This document shows positions 53,346 to 62,085 of a DNA stretch of 64,000 bases, piece by piece (position 1 is the stretch's first letter; the number at the start of each line of letters is the position of its first letter). The stretch is taken from NCBI RefSeq assembly GCF_901875575.1, contig NZ_CABFMF010000077.1, forward strand, positions 1 to 64,000. The letters run 5' to 3'. The notes under the pieces were generated by a model. It was given only the letters and a program-made list of their open reading frames with translations. It had not been told where the DNA came from and searched no databases. The DNA comes from an uncultured Streptococcus sp. Lineage in GTDB: Bacteria > Bacillota > Bacilli > Lactobacillales > Streptococcaceae. The position numbers and the translations under genes are program-made.

Positions 53346-54335
53346 TTACCAAGCTGGTGTTGTAACAGGTGCATTTAAAGCATCCAACCACTCATCATCT
53401 GCCAATCGAATCAATGTCAATGACAAACCAGCCATATCGATTGAAGTCATATAGTTTCCAATTTTCTTAAATACCAACTCAACACCTTTTTCATGGAGTA
53501 ATTTTGCCACATCATTTGCAAATACATATTGCTCCATAAGAGGAGTGCTTCCTAAACCATTAATGAGAAGCCCATAGCGTTCACCAGCTTTAAGTTGGAA
53601 ACCTTCAGATAATTTTTCAACCAACTCTGAGGCCAATTGTGAGGAAGGCTGCATTTTCTCTTTTTTATACCCTGGCTCACCGTGAATACCAACTCCATAT
53701 TCAAATTCATCATCTTCTAGAACAAAACCTGGTTTCCCAACTTCAGGAACAGTTGCTCCAGACAAGGCCAGCCCAATTGTTTTAATTTCTAAGACAAGTT
53801 TATCGGCCAAGTCCTTGATTTCAGCTAATGATTTACCAGAACGAGCTGCAGCACCCAAAATTTTATGGACTAAAATAGTACCTGCAACACCTCGACGGCC
53901 TTGGGTATAGAGACTATTTTCAACAGCGATATCATCATCAACCACAACACTTGCTACATCAATACCTTCCATTTCAGCAAGTTCTTGTGCAATTTCAAAG
54001 TTCATGATGTCTCCAGAATAGTTCTTGATAACCATGAAAACTCCAGCACCTTCATCAGCTGCCTTAATGGCTTCTAAAATTTGATCCGGAGTAGGTGAAG
54101 TGAAGACTGCTCCACAAATGGCAGCAGACAACATTCCATCTCCTACAAATCCAGCATGACTTGGTTCATGTCCTGAGCCTCCACCTGAAATAAGCCCAAC
54201 TTTCCCTGTCTTTTCTACCTTTCTAACGATGACATCAAAACCATCTAACCGTTCTACCAAGTCATCATGCATGAATGACAAGCCCTGCAACATTTCATCA
54301 ACAACTTGTGTCGGTTCATTTATAATTTTTTTCAT
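53346..54335 (-). CDS. dhaK: Dihydroxyacetone-binding kinase subunit DhaK
   Basis: The protein has 329 residues. GLISGGGSGHEPSHAGFVG begins the substrate domain, and EYGVGIHGEPG carries the His that binds dihydroxyacetone covalently. It leads the dhaKLM operon, divergent from dhaS-dhaQ, with AAAGGAG before the ATG. It converts dihydroxyacetone to dihydroxyacetone phosphate, feeding glycolysis. Confidence 0.95.
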   Translation of the reverse strand: MKKIINEPTQVVDEMLQGLSFMHDDLVERLDGFDVIVRKVEKTGKVGLISGGGSGHEPSHAGFVGDGMLSAAICGAVFTSPTPDQILEAIKAADEGAGVFMVIKNYSGDIMNFEIAQELAEMEGIDVASVVVDDDIAVENSLYTQGRRGVAGTILVHKILGAAARSGKSLAEIKDLADKLVLEIKTIGLALSGATVPEVGKPGFVLEDDEFEYGVGIHGEPGYKKEKMQPSSQLASELVEKLSEGFQLKAGERYGLLINGLGSTPLMEQYVFANDVAKLLHEKGVELVFKKIGNYMTSIDMAGLSLTLIRLADDEWLDALNAPVTTPAW

Positions 54336-54403
54336 GAGAAACTCCTTTCAGTATTTACCTTTGTTTTCGCTTTCATTATATATTTTTTGCTGCTGGTTGA
54401 TAA

Positions 54404-54427
54404 GGGACAGATTCTATTATTTGTCCC
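54404..54427. promoter_or_regulatory. DhaS-type operator between the divergent dha operons
   Basis: GGGACA (54404-54409) and TGTCCC (54422-54427) form a 6-bp inverted repeat with 12 bases between. The central pattern GGACA-GAT-N6-ATT-TGTCC agrees closely with the Lactococcus lactis DhaS site as I remember it (GGACACAT-N6-ATTTGTCC). It lies between dhaK and dhaS, so DhaS with DhaQ probably activates dhaKLM from here. Confidence 0.75.
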
Positions 54428-54488
54428 CTTTTAAACCCGTTTAAAAAAATTTTTTGGTAAAATGAAGTAAGTAAAAGAAAGGTTTCCT

Positions 54489-55019
54489 ATGGCATCATCA
54501 CTTATTACAAAAAAACGGATTGCCAAGGCATTTAGAGACCTATTAGCTACTAGAGAATTTGATAAAATCTCTATTGTAGATATCATGGAATCAGCTGGCA
54601 TTCGTAGACAGACCTTTTATAATCACTTTCTTGACAAATATGAACTGCTAGACTGGATATTTGAAACTGACTTAACCGAGTATATTACCAATAACTTGGA
54701 CTTCATTTCAGGCCAAAAATTATTACAAGAACTATTTCTTTATTTCGAACAAGAGCGTGATTTTTATATTCAACTTTTTGATATTCAAGGGCAAAATAAC
54801 TTCTATGACCACTTTATAAGTTACTGTCGCTTGCTTGTATCAAAAATTTTAAGAGAATACGGTCAGATTGATATCGATTCATCTGCTTATACTTGTTTTT
54901 TGTTAGACTATCATTCACATGCTCTAGCAGAAATCGTGAAGGCTTACGTCAATAAAAAAAGTCCAGTTCCACAACCAGACTATCTCATCATGACGATTAT
55001 TGGAAAGAGACCACAATGA
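54489..55019 (+). CDS. dhaS: TetR-family activator of the dha genes, DhaS
   Basis: The protein has 176 residues. The N-terminal TetR helix-turn-helix (residues about 10-50: KISIVDIMESAGIRRQTFYN and HFLDKYELLDWIF) is clear. In L. lactis, DhaS activates the dha operon together with DhaQ bound to dihydroxyacetone, unlike most TetR proteins, which repress. Its stop overlaps the dhaQ start by four bases, as expected for that pair. GAAAGG lies before the ATG. Confidence 0.92.
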   Translation: MASSLITKKRIAKAFRDLLATREFDKISIVDIMESAGIRRQTFYNHFLDKYELLDWIFETDLTEYITNNLDFISGQKLLQELFLYFEQERDFYIQLFDIQGQNNFYDHFISYCRLLVSKILREYGQIDIDSSAYTCFLLDYHSHALAEIVKAYVNKKSPVPQPDYLIMTIIGKRPQ

Positions 55020-56005
55020 CATTTATTTCAAATTATAAAGAGAAAATTATTTCAAGTTACATTTCAGCTACTGTTAACAGTCATCCTGAATTAGAAAAAC
55101 ACCCTACTTTACCATTAGTTTATGAAAAGAATCGCAACCCTCATCAGGTTCCAATATTATCGGGTGGAGGTTCAGGTCATGAACCTGCTCATATCGGATA
55201 TGTGGGAGAAGGAATGCTTACCGCTGCTATCTACGGCCAATTATTTACTCCACCTACAAGAAATGAAATCTTAGAGTCCATTCGTTTTTTAAATAATGGA
55301 CAAGGTGTCTTCATCATTGTAAAAAATTTCGAAGCAGACATCAAAGAGTTTAGCTCGGCCATTAACACTGCTAGACAAGAAGGAATTAAAGTCGGCTATA
55401 GTTTATCACACGATGATATTTCAATCGAACCCCACAATAAATTTCAAATTAGAGGGAGAGGACTTGCAGGGACCATTTTACTTCATAAAATCCTGGGGTG
55501 TGCCGCAAAAAATGGAGCCAATATTGAAGATTTAACCAACCTAGGTCATCAACTTGCCCCAGAAATCGCAACCATTGGCTTTGCAACAAAATCGGCTAGT
55601 CTCCCCCAAGCCACTCTTCCACTATTTAACTTGGAAGAGGGAAATATTTCCTATGGTATTGGGATACACGGCGAAGAAGGTTATCGTATCGTCCCATTCC
55701 AATCGTCAGAAATACTTGCAAATGAAATTATAAGTAAATTAAGATTGCACTATCACTGGAAAAAAGGAGAGCAATTCATATTGCTTGTAAATAATCTAGG
55801 TACTAGTACCAACCTAGAAATGGGCATATTTATCAATGATCTCCTTCAACTCTTAGAAATTGAAGGAGTCACTATTACCTTTATAAAATCAGGAACATTT
55901 ATGACCAGTCTGGATATGGCAGGTATATCCGTAACTCTTTGCCCTGTAAAGAATAAGCAATGGTTAGATGCGCTCAATGCTCCAACGACAGCTTTTGCAT
56001 GGTAA
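55016..56005 (+). CDS. dhaQ: DhaK paralogue acting as co-activator, DhaQ
   Basis: The protein has 329 residues, the same fold and length as DhaK (ILSGGGSGHEPAHIGYVGEG; YGIGIHGEEGYR with the substrate-binding His). Coupled to dhaS by ATGA overlap. In L. lactis, DhaQ binds dihydroxyacetone and then DhaS to switch on dhaKLM; kinase activity is not expected without DhaL contact. A terminator-like hairpin follows. Confidence 0.9.
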   Translation: MTFISNYKEKIISSYISATVNSHPELEKHPTLPLVYEKNRNPHQVPILSGGGSGHEPAHIGYVGEGMLTAAIYGQLFTPPTRNEILESIRFLNNGQGVFIIVKNFEADIKEFSSAINTARQEGIKVGYSLSHDDISIEPHNKFQIRGRGLAGTILLHKILGCAAKNGANIEDLTNLGHQLAPEIATIGFATKSASLPQATLPLFNLEEGNISYGIGIHGEEGYRIVPFQSSEILANEIISKLRLHYHWKKGEQFILLVNNLGTSTNLEMGIFINDLLQLLEIEGVTITFIKSGTFMTSLDMAGISVTLCPVKNKQWLDALNAPTTAFAW

Positions 56006-56021
56006 TTTGCTTGTATAACTC

Positions 56022-56052
56022 AAAAGGGCTACATCATTTGATAGCCCTTTTA
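56022..56052 (+). terminator. Terminator after dhaQ
   Basis: AAAAGGGCTA pairs with TAGCCCTTTT across a loop of about ten bases and ends in a T run; it lies 17 bases after the dhaQ stop. Confidence 0.75.
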
Positions 56053-56061
56053 ATCTTATCT

Positions 56062-56213
56062 TATACTCTTCGAAAATCTCTTCAAACCACGTCAGCTTCA
56101 CCTTGCCGTATGTATGTTACTGACTTCGTCAGTTTCATCTACAACCTCAAAGCAGTGCTTTGAGCAGCCTGCGGCTAGTTTCCTAGTTTGCTCTTTGATT
56201 TTCATTGAGTATT
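56062..56213. repeat. BOX element (boxA-boxB-boxC type)
   Basis: The sequence from TATACTCTTCGAAAATCTC through TTACTGACTTCGTCAGTTTC (boxB-like hairpin core) to TTTGATTTTCATTGAGTA is the familiar pneumococcal/mitis BOX repeat, about 150 bp, with one each of the A, B and C parts. It lies between dhaQ and the ClbS/DfsB-like gene. Such repeats are spread by transposase in trans and can affect nearby expression. Confidence 0.88.
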
Positions 56214-56254
56214 ATATATAAAAGAATTTATTCTTTCGATTTCAAGAAATCCAT

Positions 56255-56794
56255 CTATCCCTTACAATTTTTCTGATGAGCTTTGAGTTTTTTCAGAGCC
56301 CAGTCATAGTGGCTTGACGTGCTACTGACAAAGTAGGAACCTAGACTTGTCCCTCCTGTCCACTTATAGACACCTTTGGTAAAGAGTTCGTCAGTGCTAA
56401 AAACTTCTATCAACTCTAAAACCTCTTTATGTGATTGTTCTAGGAGTCTAGTCGCTTCTTCTAATGCCGTTTTCTGGTGCTTCTTCCAAAAAGCGTCATT
56501 CATTTGTCCATAAGTTTTCCAATTATAAGGTTCAGGGAGAAAAGATCTCTCATGACCCTTTTGATTAGAATGGACCCAAGTCAAAAGTAACTGCTGCCAT
56601 TCATAAAGATGAATCAGGACATCCCGTAGATTTTTATCTCTATTCCAGTGAGCTTCCTTTTTCTTTTGGTCTCTTGAAAAATCAAATGGAGTCTGTAGCT
56701 CATCTTCACTTAGTTGGGATATGAAACGATTGAGCTTTTCATAGTTTTCCTTAGAGGCCAGCACTAGCTCCTCTTTTGTTTTTGGTCTAGGCAT
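56255..56794 (-). CDS. ClbS/DfsB-family four-helix bundle protein
   Basis: The protein has 179 residues. The pattern PRPKTKEELVLASKENYEKL, NLRDVLIHLYEWQQLLLTWV and the late TSLGSYFVSSTSSHYDWALKKLK matches the ClbS/DfsB (DUF1706) family, a DinB-like helical bundle. One member protects the colibactin producer from its toxin; roles in streptococci are unknown. It stands alone on the minus strand. Confidence 0.85.
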   Translation of the reverse strand: MPRPKTKEELVLASKENYEKLNRFISQLSEDELQTPFDFSRDQKKKEAHWNRDKNLRDVLIHLYEWQQLLLTWVHSNQKGHERSFLPEPYNWKTYGQMNDAFWKKHQKTALEEATRLLEQSHKEVLELIEVFSTDELFTKGVYKWTGGTSLGSYFVSSTSSHYDWALKKLKAHQKNCKG

Positions 56795-56833
56795 GACTCA
56801 ACTCCTTTTCTAATCCTTAAGATAAGAGTCTCT

Positions 56834-57328
56834 CTACAACTTATCCTTTAATTTCTCAACAAAGAGATAGGCTGATGGACAGGTCAAGGTATTCTTAATC
56901 GTTAGATGATTGATTTGATGAATCTTTTTACGGTCTGTGTGTGGAAATTCCCGACAAGCCTTTGGACGAACATCATAGATGGAGCAGAGATTATCCCCTC
57001 CTAGAAATGGACAAGGCATGGATTTAAAAACCTTGTCCCCATCCTCATCTACCTGAAGGAATTCCGCTTCAAAAGCAGGTAATTTCATCTTAAAATACTT
57101 AGCGATCCGTGTGATATCCGCCTCTTTGAAGTCAGGTCCCAAGGTCTTACAACAGTTAGCACAGGCAGTACAGTCAATTTCAGCAAAGACTTCTTCATGA
57201 ATTTGCTGGGCTATTTTATCCAAATTCTTAGGTGGTTTTTTCTTTAAATTAGCTAACACTTTACGATGCTCCTTTTGTTTTTGAAGAGCAAGCTGGTGGT
57301 AGTATTCAATATCAATTTCTTTTGGCAT
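56834..57328 (-). CDS. YkgJ-type cysteine-cluster protein
   Basis: The protein has 164 residues. A CTACANCCKTLG motif near residue 55, then PCPFLGGDNLCSIYDVRPKACREFP, give the Cys spacing of the YkgJ/CxxCxxCC family that binds zinc or an iron-sulfur cluster. Function unknown. It is 40 bases upstream of the ClbS/DfsB-like gene. Confidence 0.85.
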   Translation of the reverse strand: MPKEIDIEYYHQLALQKQKEHRKVLANLKKKPPKNLDKIAQQIHEEVFAEIDCTACANCCKTLGPDFKEADITRIAKYFKMKLPAFEAEFLQVDEDGDKVFKSMPCPFLGGDNLCSIYDVRPKACREFPHTDRKKIHQINHLTIKNTLTCPSAYLFVEKLKDKL

Positions 57329-57475
57329 TATTTCTCTCTAATATGCTTCTTTGTATAAATTTTAGCATGTTAATCGTGCTAAAAAGAAGTCAGTAGTTAA
57401 CAGCAACAAGACTTGTTTTATATTTCATAAGGCCTATTATACCATATTTTCCGTCCTGAAATGAACCAAATAGAA

Positions 57476-57502
57476 AAAGAACACCCGTAGGTGCTCTCTT
57501 AT
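57476..57502 (-). terminator. Terminator after vicX
   Basis: Read on the minus strand, GAGAGCACC-TACG-GGTGTTCTTTTTC forms a stem with a T tail and partly overlaps the final codons of vicX, closing the vicRKX operon. Confidence 0.65.
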
Positions 57503-58308
57503 ATGTCTGTCAATGGTGTTGCGGTATCTGGTGATGTATCATAGACATTAAAATCTACTCCTACACCCAAATCTGCTTGAGCCAACTGATTGACCATAGT
57601 CATGTGGGCTAACTCCTTGATATTGTTCTCCTTAGACAAATGTCCAAGATAAATCTTTTTAGTACGATTTCCTAACGTACGAATCATAGCATCTGCCCCA
57701 TCTTCGTTTGATAGATGTCCAAGATCTGAAAGGATTCTCTGTTTCAATTTCCAAGCGTAGGAACCAGCTCTTAGAATTTCAACATCATGGTTAGACTCGA
57801 TAAGATAAGCATCTGCATTCTCCACAATCCCTGCCATACGATCACTAACATAGCCCGTATCAGTCAAAAGGACAAAACTCTTATCATCCTTCATAAAACG
57901 GTAAAACTGCGGTGCGACAGCATCATGACTAACTCCAAAACTCTCGATATCGATATCTCCAAAGGTTTTGGTTTTGCCCATTTCAAAGATATGCTTTTGT
58001 GAAGAATCAACCTTACCAAGATACTTGCTATTTTCCATGGCCTGCCAAGTCTTTTCATTAGCATAGAGATCCATACCGTACTTACGAGCAAGTACACCTA
58101 CTCCATGGATATGGTCCGAATGCTCATGCGTAATGAAAATGGCATCCAAGTCTTCTGGTTTTCGATTAATCTCAGCTAAGAGACTAGTGATTTTTTTCCC
58201 AGACAAGCCTGCATCTACTAAAAGTTTCTTTTTCGGTGTTTCCAAATAAAAAGAATTTCCACTGGACCCTGATGCTAAAATACTGTATTTAAAGCCTATT
58301 TCACTCAT
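57499..58308 (-). CDS. vicX: VicX (WalJ/YycJ) metallo-beta-lactamase-fold protein
   Basis: The protein has 269 residues. LASGSSGNSFYLET and FITHEHSDHIHGV (the HxHxDH metal site), LLTDTGYVS and LGHLSKEN mark the YycJ group of the metallo-beta-lactamase fold. It is the third gene of the vicRKX operon, two bases after vicK, and affects genome stability and the Vic system in streptococci. Confidence 0.93.
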   Translation of the reverse strand: MSEIGFKYSILASGSSGNSFYLETPKKKLLVDAGLSGKKITSLLAEINRKPEDLDAIFITHEHSDHIHGVGVLARKYGMDLYANEKTWQAMENSKYLGKVDSSQKHIFEMGKTKTFGDIDIESFGVSHDAVAPQFYRFMKDDKSFVLLTDTGYVSDRMAGIVENADAYLIESNHDVEILRAGSYAWKLKQRILSDLGHLSNEDGADAMIRTLGNRTKKIYLGHLSKENNIKELAHMTMVNQLAQADLGVGVDFNVYDTSPDTATPLTDI

Positions 58309-58309
58309 T

Positions 58310-59659
58310 CTAGTCTTCTACTTCATCCTCCCATACTTCTTCTTTTACTGCATACTTATCATAAGGAAGTACAATGGTGAAGGTTGATCCCTTACCGTAC
58401 TCACTCTTAGCCCAGATAAAGCCTTTATGTTGTTTAATGATTTCTTTAGCAATAGATAGACCCAAACCAGTTCCACCTTGGGCACGGCTTCGCGCACGAT
58501 CCACGCGATAAAAACGATCAAATATACGAGGTAAATCCTGCTTAGGAATTCCCAGTCCTTGATCCGAAATAGATAAAATCATCTGTTCATCTGTTGTTTT
58601 CATACTAACAGTGATTTTTCCACCATCTGGTGAATACTTAATGGCATTATTAAGAATATTATCAATAACCTGTGTCATCTTATCTGTATCAATTTCAATC
58701 CAAACTGATGTAATAGGGTAATCACGTACTAGTTCATATTTTTGTTGGTCATCCTGGGATTTGATGGTATCAAAGCGGTTAAGGATAAAGGTTATAAAAG
58801 CGGTGAAATTAATCAACTCCACATCTAAGTGACTAGTGGTATTATCAATTCTTGATAAATGCAAGAGGTCTGTTACCATCCGCATCATACGGTTGGTTTC
58901 ATCTAGAGATACTTTGATAAAATCAGGTGCAACAGGCTCAGCAAGAGCACCTTCATCCAAGGCTTCCAGATAGGATTTAACACTTGTTAAAGGAGTTCGC
59001 AACTCATGGCTAACATTCGAAACGAAGAGTCTACGCTCTCGTTCTTCCTTTTCCTGCTCCGTTGTGTCGTGTAAAACGGCAACCAAACCTGATATAAAAC
59101 CAGACTCACGACGAATCAAAGCAAAACGAACACGAAGTATTAAGTATTCACCATTATCATCTTGGGAATCAATCATTAGCTCAGGAACTTTTGTAATTAA
59201 ATCTCGAAGCTCATATTCTTCACCAATATTTAGCAAATCTAATATATTTTTGTTTAGGGCATCTTCCTTTTGTATTCCCAGTTGTTTCTTAGCCATATCG
59301 TTTATCATGGTTATTTTCCCACGACGATTGGTTGCAAGGACTCCGTCAGTCATGTAAGAAAGAATACTATTTAGTCTCTTAGTTTCTTGTTCAAGATTTT
59401 CTTGAGTCAGTCGAATCACTTCTGACATATCATTGAGATTATTGGTGATATTTGTAATTTCAGAACTTCCCTGTAAATCCAATACTCGAGAATAATCTCC
59501 TGCAATTAAATCCTTTACCTTTTGATTAATCTGCTTCAATCGGATATTATCTCTACGATTCTCCAGTAATAGCAAGGTTACTACCAAGATAAAACCTAAC
59601 AAAATCAAGATAAAGATAAAATCTCTAGTTAAAACTATTTCTTTAAATAATTTAATCAT
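58310..59659 (-). CDS. vicK: Sensor histidine kinase VicK (WalK)
   Basis: The protein has 449 residues with the streptococcal layout: one membrane segment (about 13-32) rather than two, HAMP (about 35-85), PAS (about 95-200), dimerisation box SNVSHELRTPLTSVKSYL with the phospho-His, then NNAIKYSPDGG, DQGLGIP and GTGLGLSIAKE of the ATPase domain. It controls cell-wall metabolism with VicR. It overlaps vicR by eight bases. Confidence 0.96.
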   Translation of the reverse strand: MIKLFKEIVLTRDFIFILILLGFILVVTLLLLENRRDNIRLKQINQKVKDLIAGDYSRVLDLQGSSEITNITNNLNDMSEVIRLTQENLEQETKRLNSILSYMTDGVLATNRRGKITMINDMAKKQLGIQKEDALNKNILDLLNIGEEYELRDLITKVPELMIDSQDDNGEYLILRVRFALIRRESGFISGLVAVLHDTTEQEKEERERRLFVSNVSHELRTPLTSVKSYLEALDEGALAEPVAPDFIKVSLDETNRMMRMVTDLLHLSRIDNTTSHLDVELINFTAFITFILNRFDTIKSQDDQQKYELVRDYPITSVWIEIDTDKMTQVIDNILNNAIKYSPDGGKITVSMKTTDEQMILSISDQGLGIPKQDLPRIFDRFYRVDRARSRAQGGTGLGLSIAKEIIKQHKGFIWAKSEYGKGSTFTIVLPYDKYAVKEEVWEDEVED

Positions 59660-60359
59660 TATTTCTCATATAATAGCCGACCCCACGACGTGTTAAGATA
59701 TACTCAGGGCGGCTTGGTGTGTCTTCAATTTTTTCACGTAAACGTCTAATGGTTACATCTACTGTACGAACATCTCCAAAATAATCATATCCCCAAACAG
59801 TCTCAAGTAAGTGCTCTCGAGTAATAACTTGACCAATATGAGATGCTAAGTGATATAAGAGCTCAAATTCACGGTGTGTTAAGTCTAGTTCTTCACCGTA
59901 TTTCTTAGCAACATATGCATCAGGTACAATCTCTAAATCCCCAATTAGTATTGACTGAGATTTCTTTTCTTCTACATCATGATGATCTACAGTAAGAAGT
60001 TCTGCACGCCGTAAAACTGCCTTAACACGAGCCTGCAACTCTCGATTTGAAAAGGGCTTTGTTACATAATCATCTGCACCAAGCTCTAAGCCAATAACCT
60101 TATCAAATTCACTGTCCTTTGCAGAAAGCATGATAATGGGTACACTACTAGTCTTACGAATGGTTTTAGCAACTTCTAATCCATCGATTTCTGGAAGCAT
60201 CAAATCCAAAATAATAACATCTGGTTGCTCAGATTCAAATTTCTCTAAAGCTTCACGACCATTAAAAGCAGTTACAACTTCGTAACCTTCCTTAGTCATA
60301 TTAAATTTGATAATATCTGAGATTGGTTTTTCATCATCTACAATTAATATTTTTTTCAT
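59652..60359 (-). CDS. vicR: Response regulator VicR (WalR)
   Basis: The protein has 235 residues: receiver domain with Asp 52 (VIILDLMLPEIDG), Lys in YVTKPFSNRE, and an OmpR-type winged helix (LTHREFELLYHLASHIGQVI; VWGYDYFGDVRTVDVTIRRL). It is the essential response regulator of Gram-positive cell-wall homeostasis, activating pcsB and other genes in pneumococcus. Confidence 0.97.
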   Translation of the reverse strand: MKKILIVDDEKPISDIIKFNMTKEGYEVVTAFNGREALEKFESEQPDVIILDLMLPEIDGLEVAKTIRKTSSVPIIMLSAKDSEFDKVIGLELGADDYVTKPFSNRELQARVKAVLRRAELLTVDHHDVEEKKSQSILIGDLEIVPDAYVAKKYGEELDLTHREFELLYHLASHIGQVITREHLLETVWGYDYFGDVRTVDVTIRRLREKIEDTPSRPEYILTRRGVGYYMRNND

Positions 60360-60379
60360 TTTTTCACCTTTTCTCTACT

Positions 60380-60412
60380 ATTATAACAAAAAAATTAGAA
60401 GAAAACACAATT
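60380..60412 (-). promoter_or_regulatory. Candidate promoter of vicRKX
   Basis: On the minus strand a perfect TATAAT (complement of 60380-60385) stands 21 bases before the vicR start. The only -35 match is a weak TTGTGT about 19 bases further upstream, so the -10 is convincing but the -35 is not. Confidence 0.45.
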
Positions 60413-60416
60413 GCTA

Positions 60417-61589
60417 TTACCGTCCATTGTCTAAATAAGTTCTTTCATAAACCTGCCATATCTTTTGTTGAGGTTTAGCAAAAGGATAGTGACTAAACTC
60501 TTTTGGAGAAATCCATCGTACTTCTCTATCTTTAAATTCATGGAAGTCATTTACTTGCCCTGCTATTATTTTTACATGCCATTTACGATGACTAAAGACA
60601 TGCTTAATTTGGTCAAACTGATAATCTAGCCAATCAACTTTTAAATCATAATCCTGTTGGAAACTCTCTTCTGGACTGGGACCAAAGTTCACACTTTCTT
60701 CAGCAACTTGATGAAAAAGATTCATTTCCTCTTCTTGTGAAAAATCATCAACTTCTATCAAAGGAAAATGCCAAAAGCCTTTCAAGAGTTTCTCATTTTC
60801 ATTTTTTTCAAGTAAAAATTTTCCATCTTTATTTTGTACTACTAAAGCATTGAGATAAATAGGAATGGGCTTTTTCTTAGGAGCTTTGATAGGGTAATGA
60901 GCCATAGTTCCATTTTGATAAGCTGCACTAAATTCCTTGACAGGACTTTCTTCTGGACGTGGATTTACTGGTGCTTCAATATCAGAACCCAAGTCCATTA
61001 AAGCCTGATTAAAGTCACCCGGCCGTTCTGGGTCAATCAAGATTTCCATCATTGCTTGAAAAATTTTACGATTACTCGGAATGCCAATATCGTGATCGAC
61101 TTCAAATAAACGTGCTAAAACTCGCATAACATTACCATCTACAGCTGGTTCAGGCAAGTTAAAAGCAATACTAGAAATAGCTCCTGCAGTGTATGGTCCA
61201 ATCCCTTTTAAACTGGAAATCCCTTCATAGGTGTTTGGAAATTGACCACCAAAGTCAGTCATAATTTGCTGAGCTGCAGCCTGCATATTGCGTACTCGAG
61301 AATAATAACCCAAACCTTCCCAAGCCTTCAATAAACGTTCTTCAGATGCTTCAGCCAAACTTTCTACAGTAGGAAACCATTCCAAAAATCTTTTATAATA
61401 TGGAATGACCGTATCTACTCTAGTCTGCTGGAGCATGATCTCAGATAACCAAATATGATATGGATTCCTAGTTCGTCTCCAAGGTAAATCACGTTTATTC
61501 TCATCGTACCAGTTGAGCAGTTTTTCTCTGAAAGAAAAGATCCTATCCTCAGACCACATCTTGATACCGTATTCTTTTAAATCTAACAT
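60417..61589 (-). CDS. mutY: A/G-specific adenine glycosylase MutY, iron-sulfur-free form
   Basis: The protein has 390 residues: helix-hairpin-helix glycosylase domain with catalytic Glu 50 (LSEIMLQQT), the HhH loop LKGIGPYTAGA and Asp 151 (VDGNVMR), followed by a MutT-like 8-oxoG recognition domain from about 245. The four cysteines that hold the [4Fe-4S] cluster in most MutY proteins (C-X6-C-X2-C-X5-C) are replaced by Glu 205, Pro 212, Ser 215 and Ser 221. Cluster-free MutY proteins are known from Lactobacillales. It removes A paired with 8-oxoG. An internal ATG at 61559 is a possible alternative start. Confidence 0.95.
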   Translation of the reverse strand: MLDLKEYGIKMWSEDRIFSFREKLLNWYDENKRDLPWRRTRNPYHIWLSEIMLQQTRVDTVIPYYKRFLEWFPTVESLAEASEERLLKAWEGLGYYSRVRNMQAAAQQIMTDFGGQFPNTYEGISSLKGIGPYTAGAISSIAFNLPEPAVDGNVMRVLARLFEVDHDIGIPSNRKIFQAMMEILIDPERPGDFNQALMDLGSDIEAPVNPRPEESPVKEFSAAYQNGTMAHYPIKAPKKKPIPIYLNALVVQNKDGKFLLEKNENEKLLKGFWHFPLIEVDDFSQEEEMNLFHQVAEESVNFGPSPEESFQQDYDLKVDWLDYQFDQIKHVFSHRKWHVKIIAGQVNDFHEFKDREVRWISPKEFSHYPFAKPQQKIWQVYERTYLDNGR

Positions 61590-61739
61590 ATATCTAGTAT
61601 AACATAGAAGGATCTAACTGTCTGTTTATGAATATATTCTCTTTAATTGCATTGTACTAAAAAAGCCAGTAAAATTGAGCTTTCTTATTTTATCTTCTGT
61701 TAAATAAAGATAACTTTAAAAGATTTGGGGCAGATATAA

Positions 61740-61769
61740 CAAAAACCCTTGTAAATCAAGGGTTTTTCT
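61740..61769 (-). terminator. Terminator after tRNA-Thr
   Basis: AAAAACCCTT and AAGGGTTTTT pair around a seven-base loop, with a U run when read on the minus strand directly after the tRNA. Confidence 0.8.
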
Positions 61770-61779
61770 GTCTATATCA

Positions 61780-61852
61780 TGCTAATTGCCGGGATTGAAC
61801 CGGCGACCTCATCCTTACCATGGATGCGCTCTGCCAACTGAGCTAAATCAGC
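61780..61852 (-). tRNA. tRNA-Thr (anticodon GGT)
   Basis: On the minus strand a 73-base cloverleaf can be folded: acceptor GCTGATT with AATTAGC plus the discriminator A, D-arm TAGCTCAGTTGGCAGAGC, anticodon stem CATCC/GGATG with loop ATGGTAA (anticodon GGT), and T-arm GCCGGTTCAATCCCGGC. No CCA is encoded. It reads the threonine codons ACC and ACT. Confidence 0.95.
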
Positions 61853-61916
61853 TTATCTAAAAGTATACTATAGTTGGACCCACTTGTCAATATATACAAA
61901 GTTTTTGAACGTAAAA

Positions 61917-62077
61917 AGAGTCTGGGACAAAAAGATTTTGATTTTAGGAATTCTTTATTATAAAATTTTAAAATCGATAGCTTAGACAAAAAAGCGAACA
62001 AAACAGAATTCTGAGTGTCAGATAACTCGTTTTGTTCGCTTTTTCAATTTAAGGTTAGACTTTTGTCCCAGGCTCTT
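61917..62077. repeat. Long inverted-repeat element (160 bp), MITE-like
   Basis: The ends AGAGTCTGGGACAAAAAG (from 61917) and CTTTTGTCCCAGGCTCT (to 62076) are near-perfect inverted copies. Inside is a second hairpin, AAAAAGCGAACAAAAC (61989-62004) with GTTTTGTTCGCTTTTT (62029-62044). There is no gene. Elements with GGGACAAAA ends recur in streptococcal genomes to my recollection, but I cannot name this one. It lies between tRNA-Thr and queT and might also stop transcription. Confidence 0.7.
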
Positions 62078-62085
62078 GTAATATT

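Noticed and set aside
56062..56213. RUP element in place of BOX
   Set aside because: The A, B and C segment order and the CTTCGAAAATCTCTTCAAAC start are those of BOX; IS630-like RUP ends are not present.
61780..61852. tRNA-Thr as the integration site of the mobile element
   Set aside because: It lies more than 23 kb from the integrase with core genes between, and no att-like repeat or integrase adjoins it.
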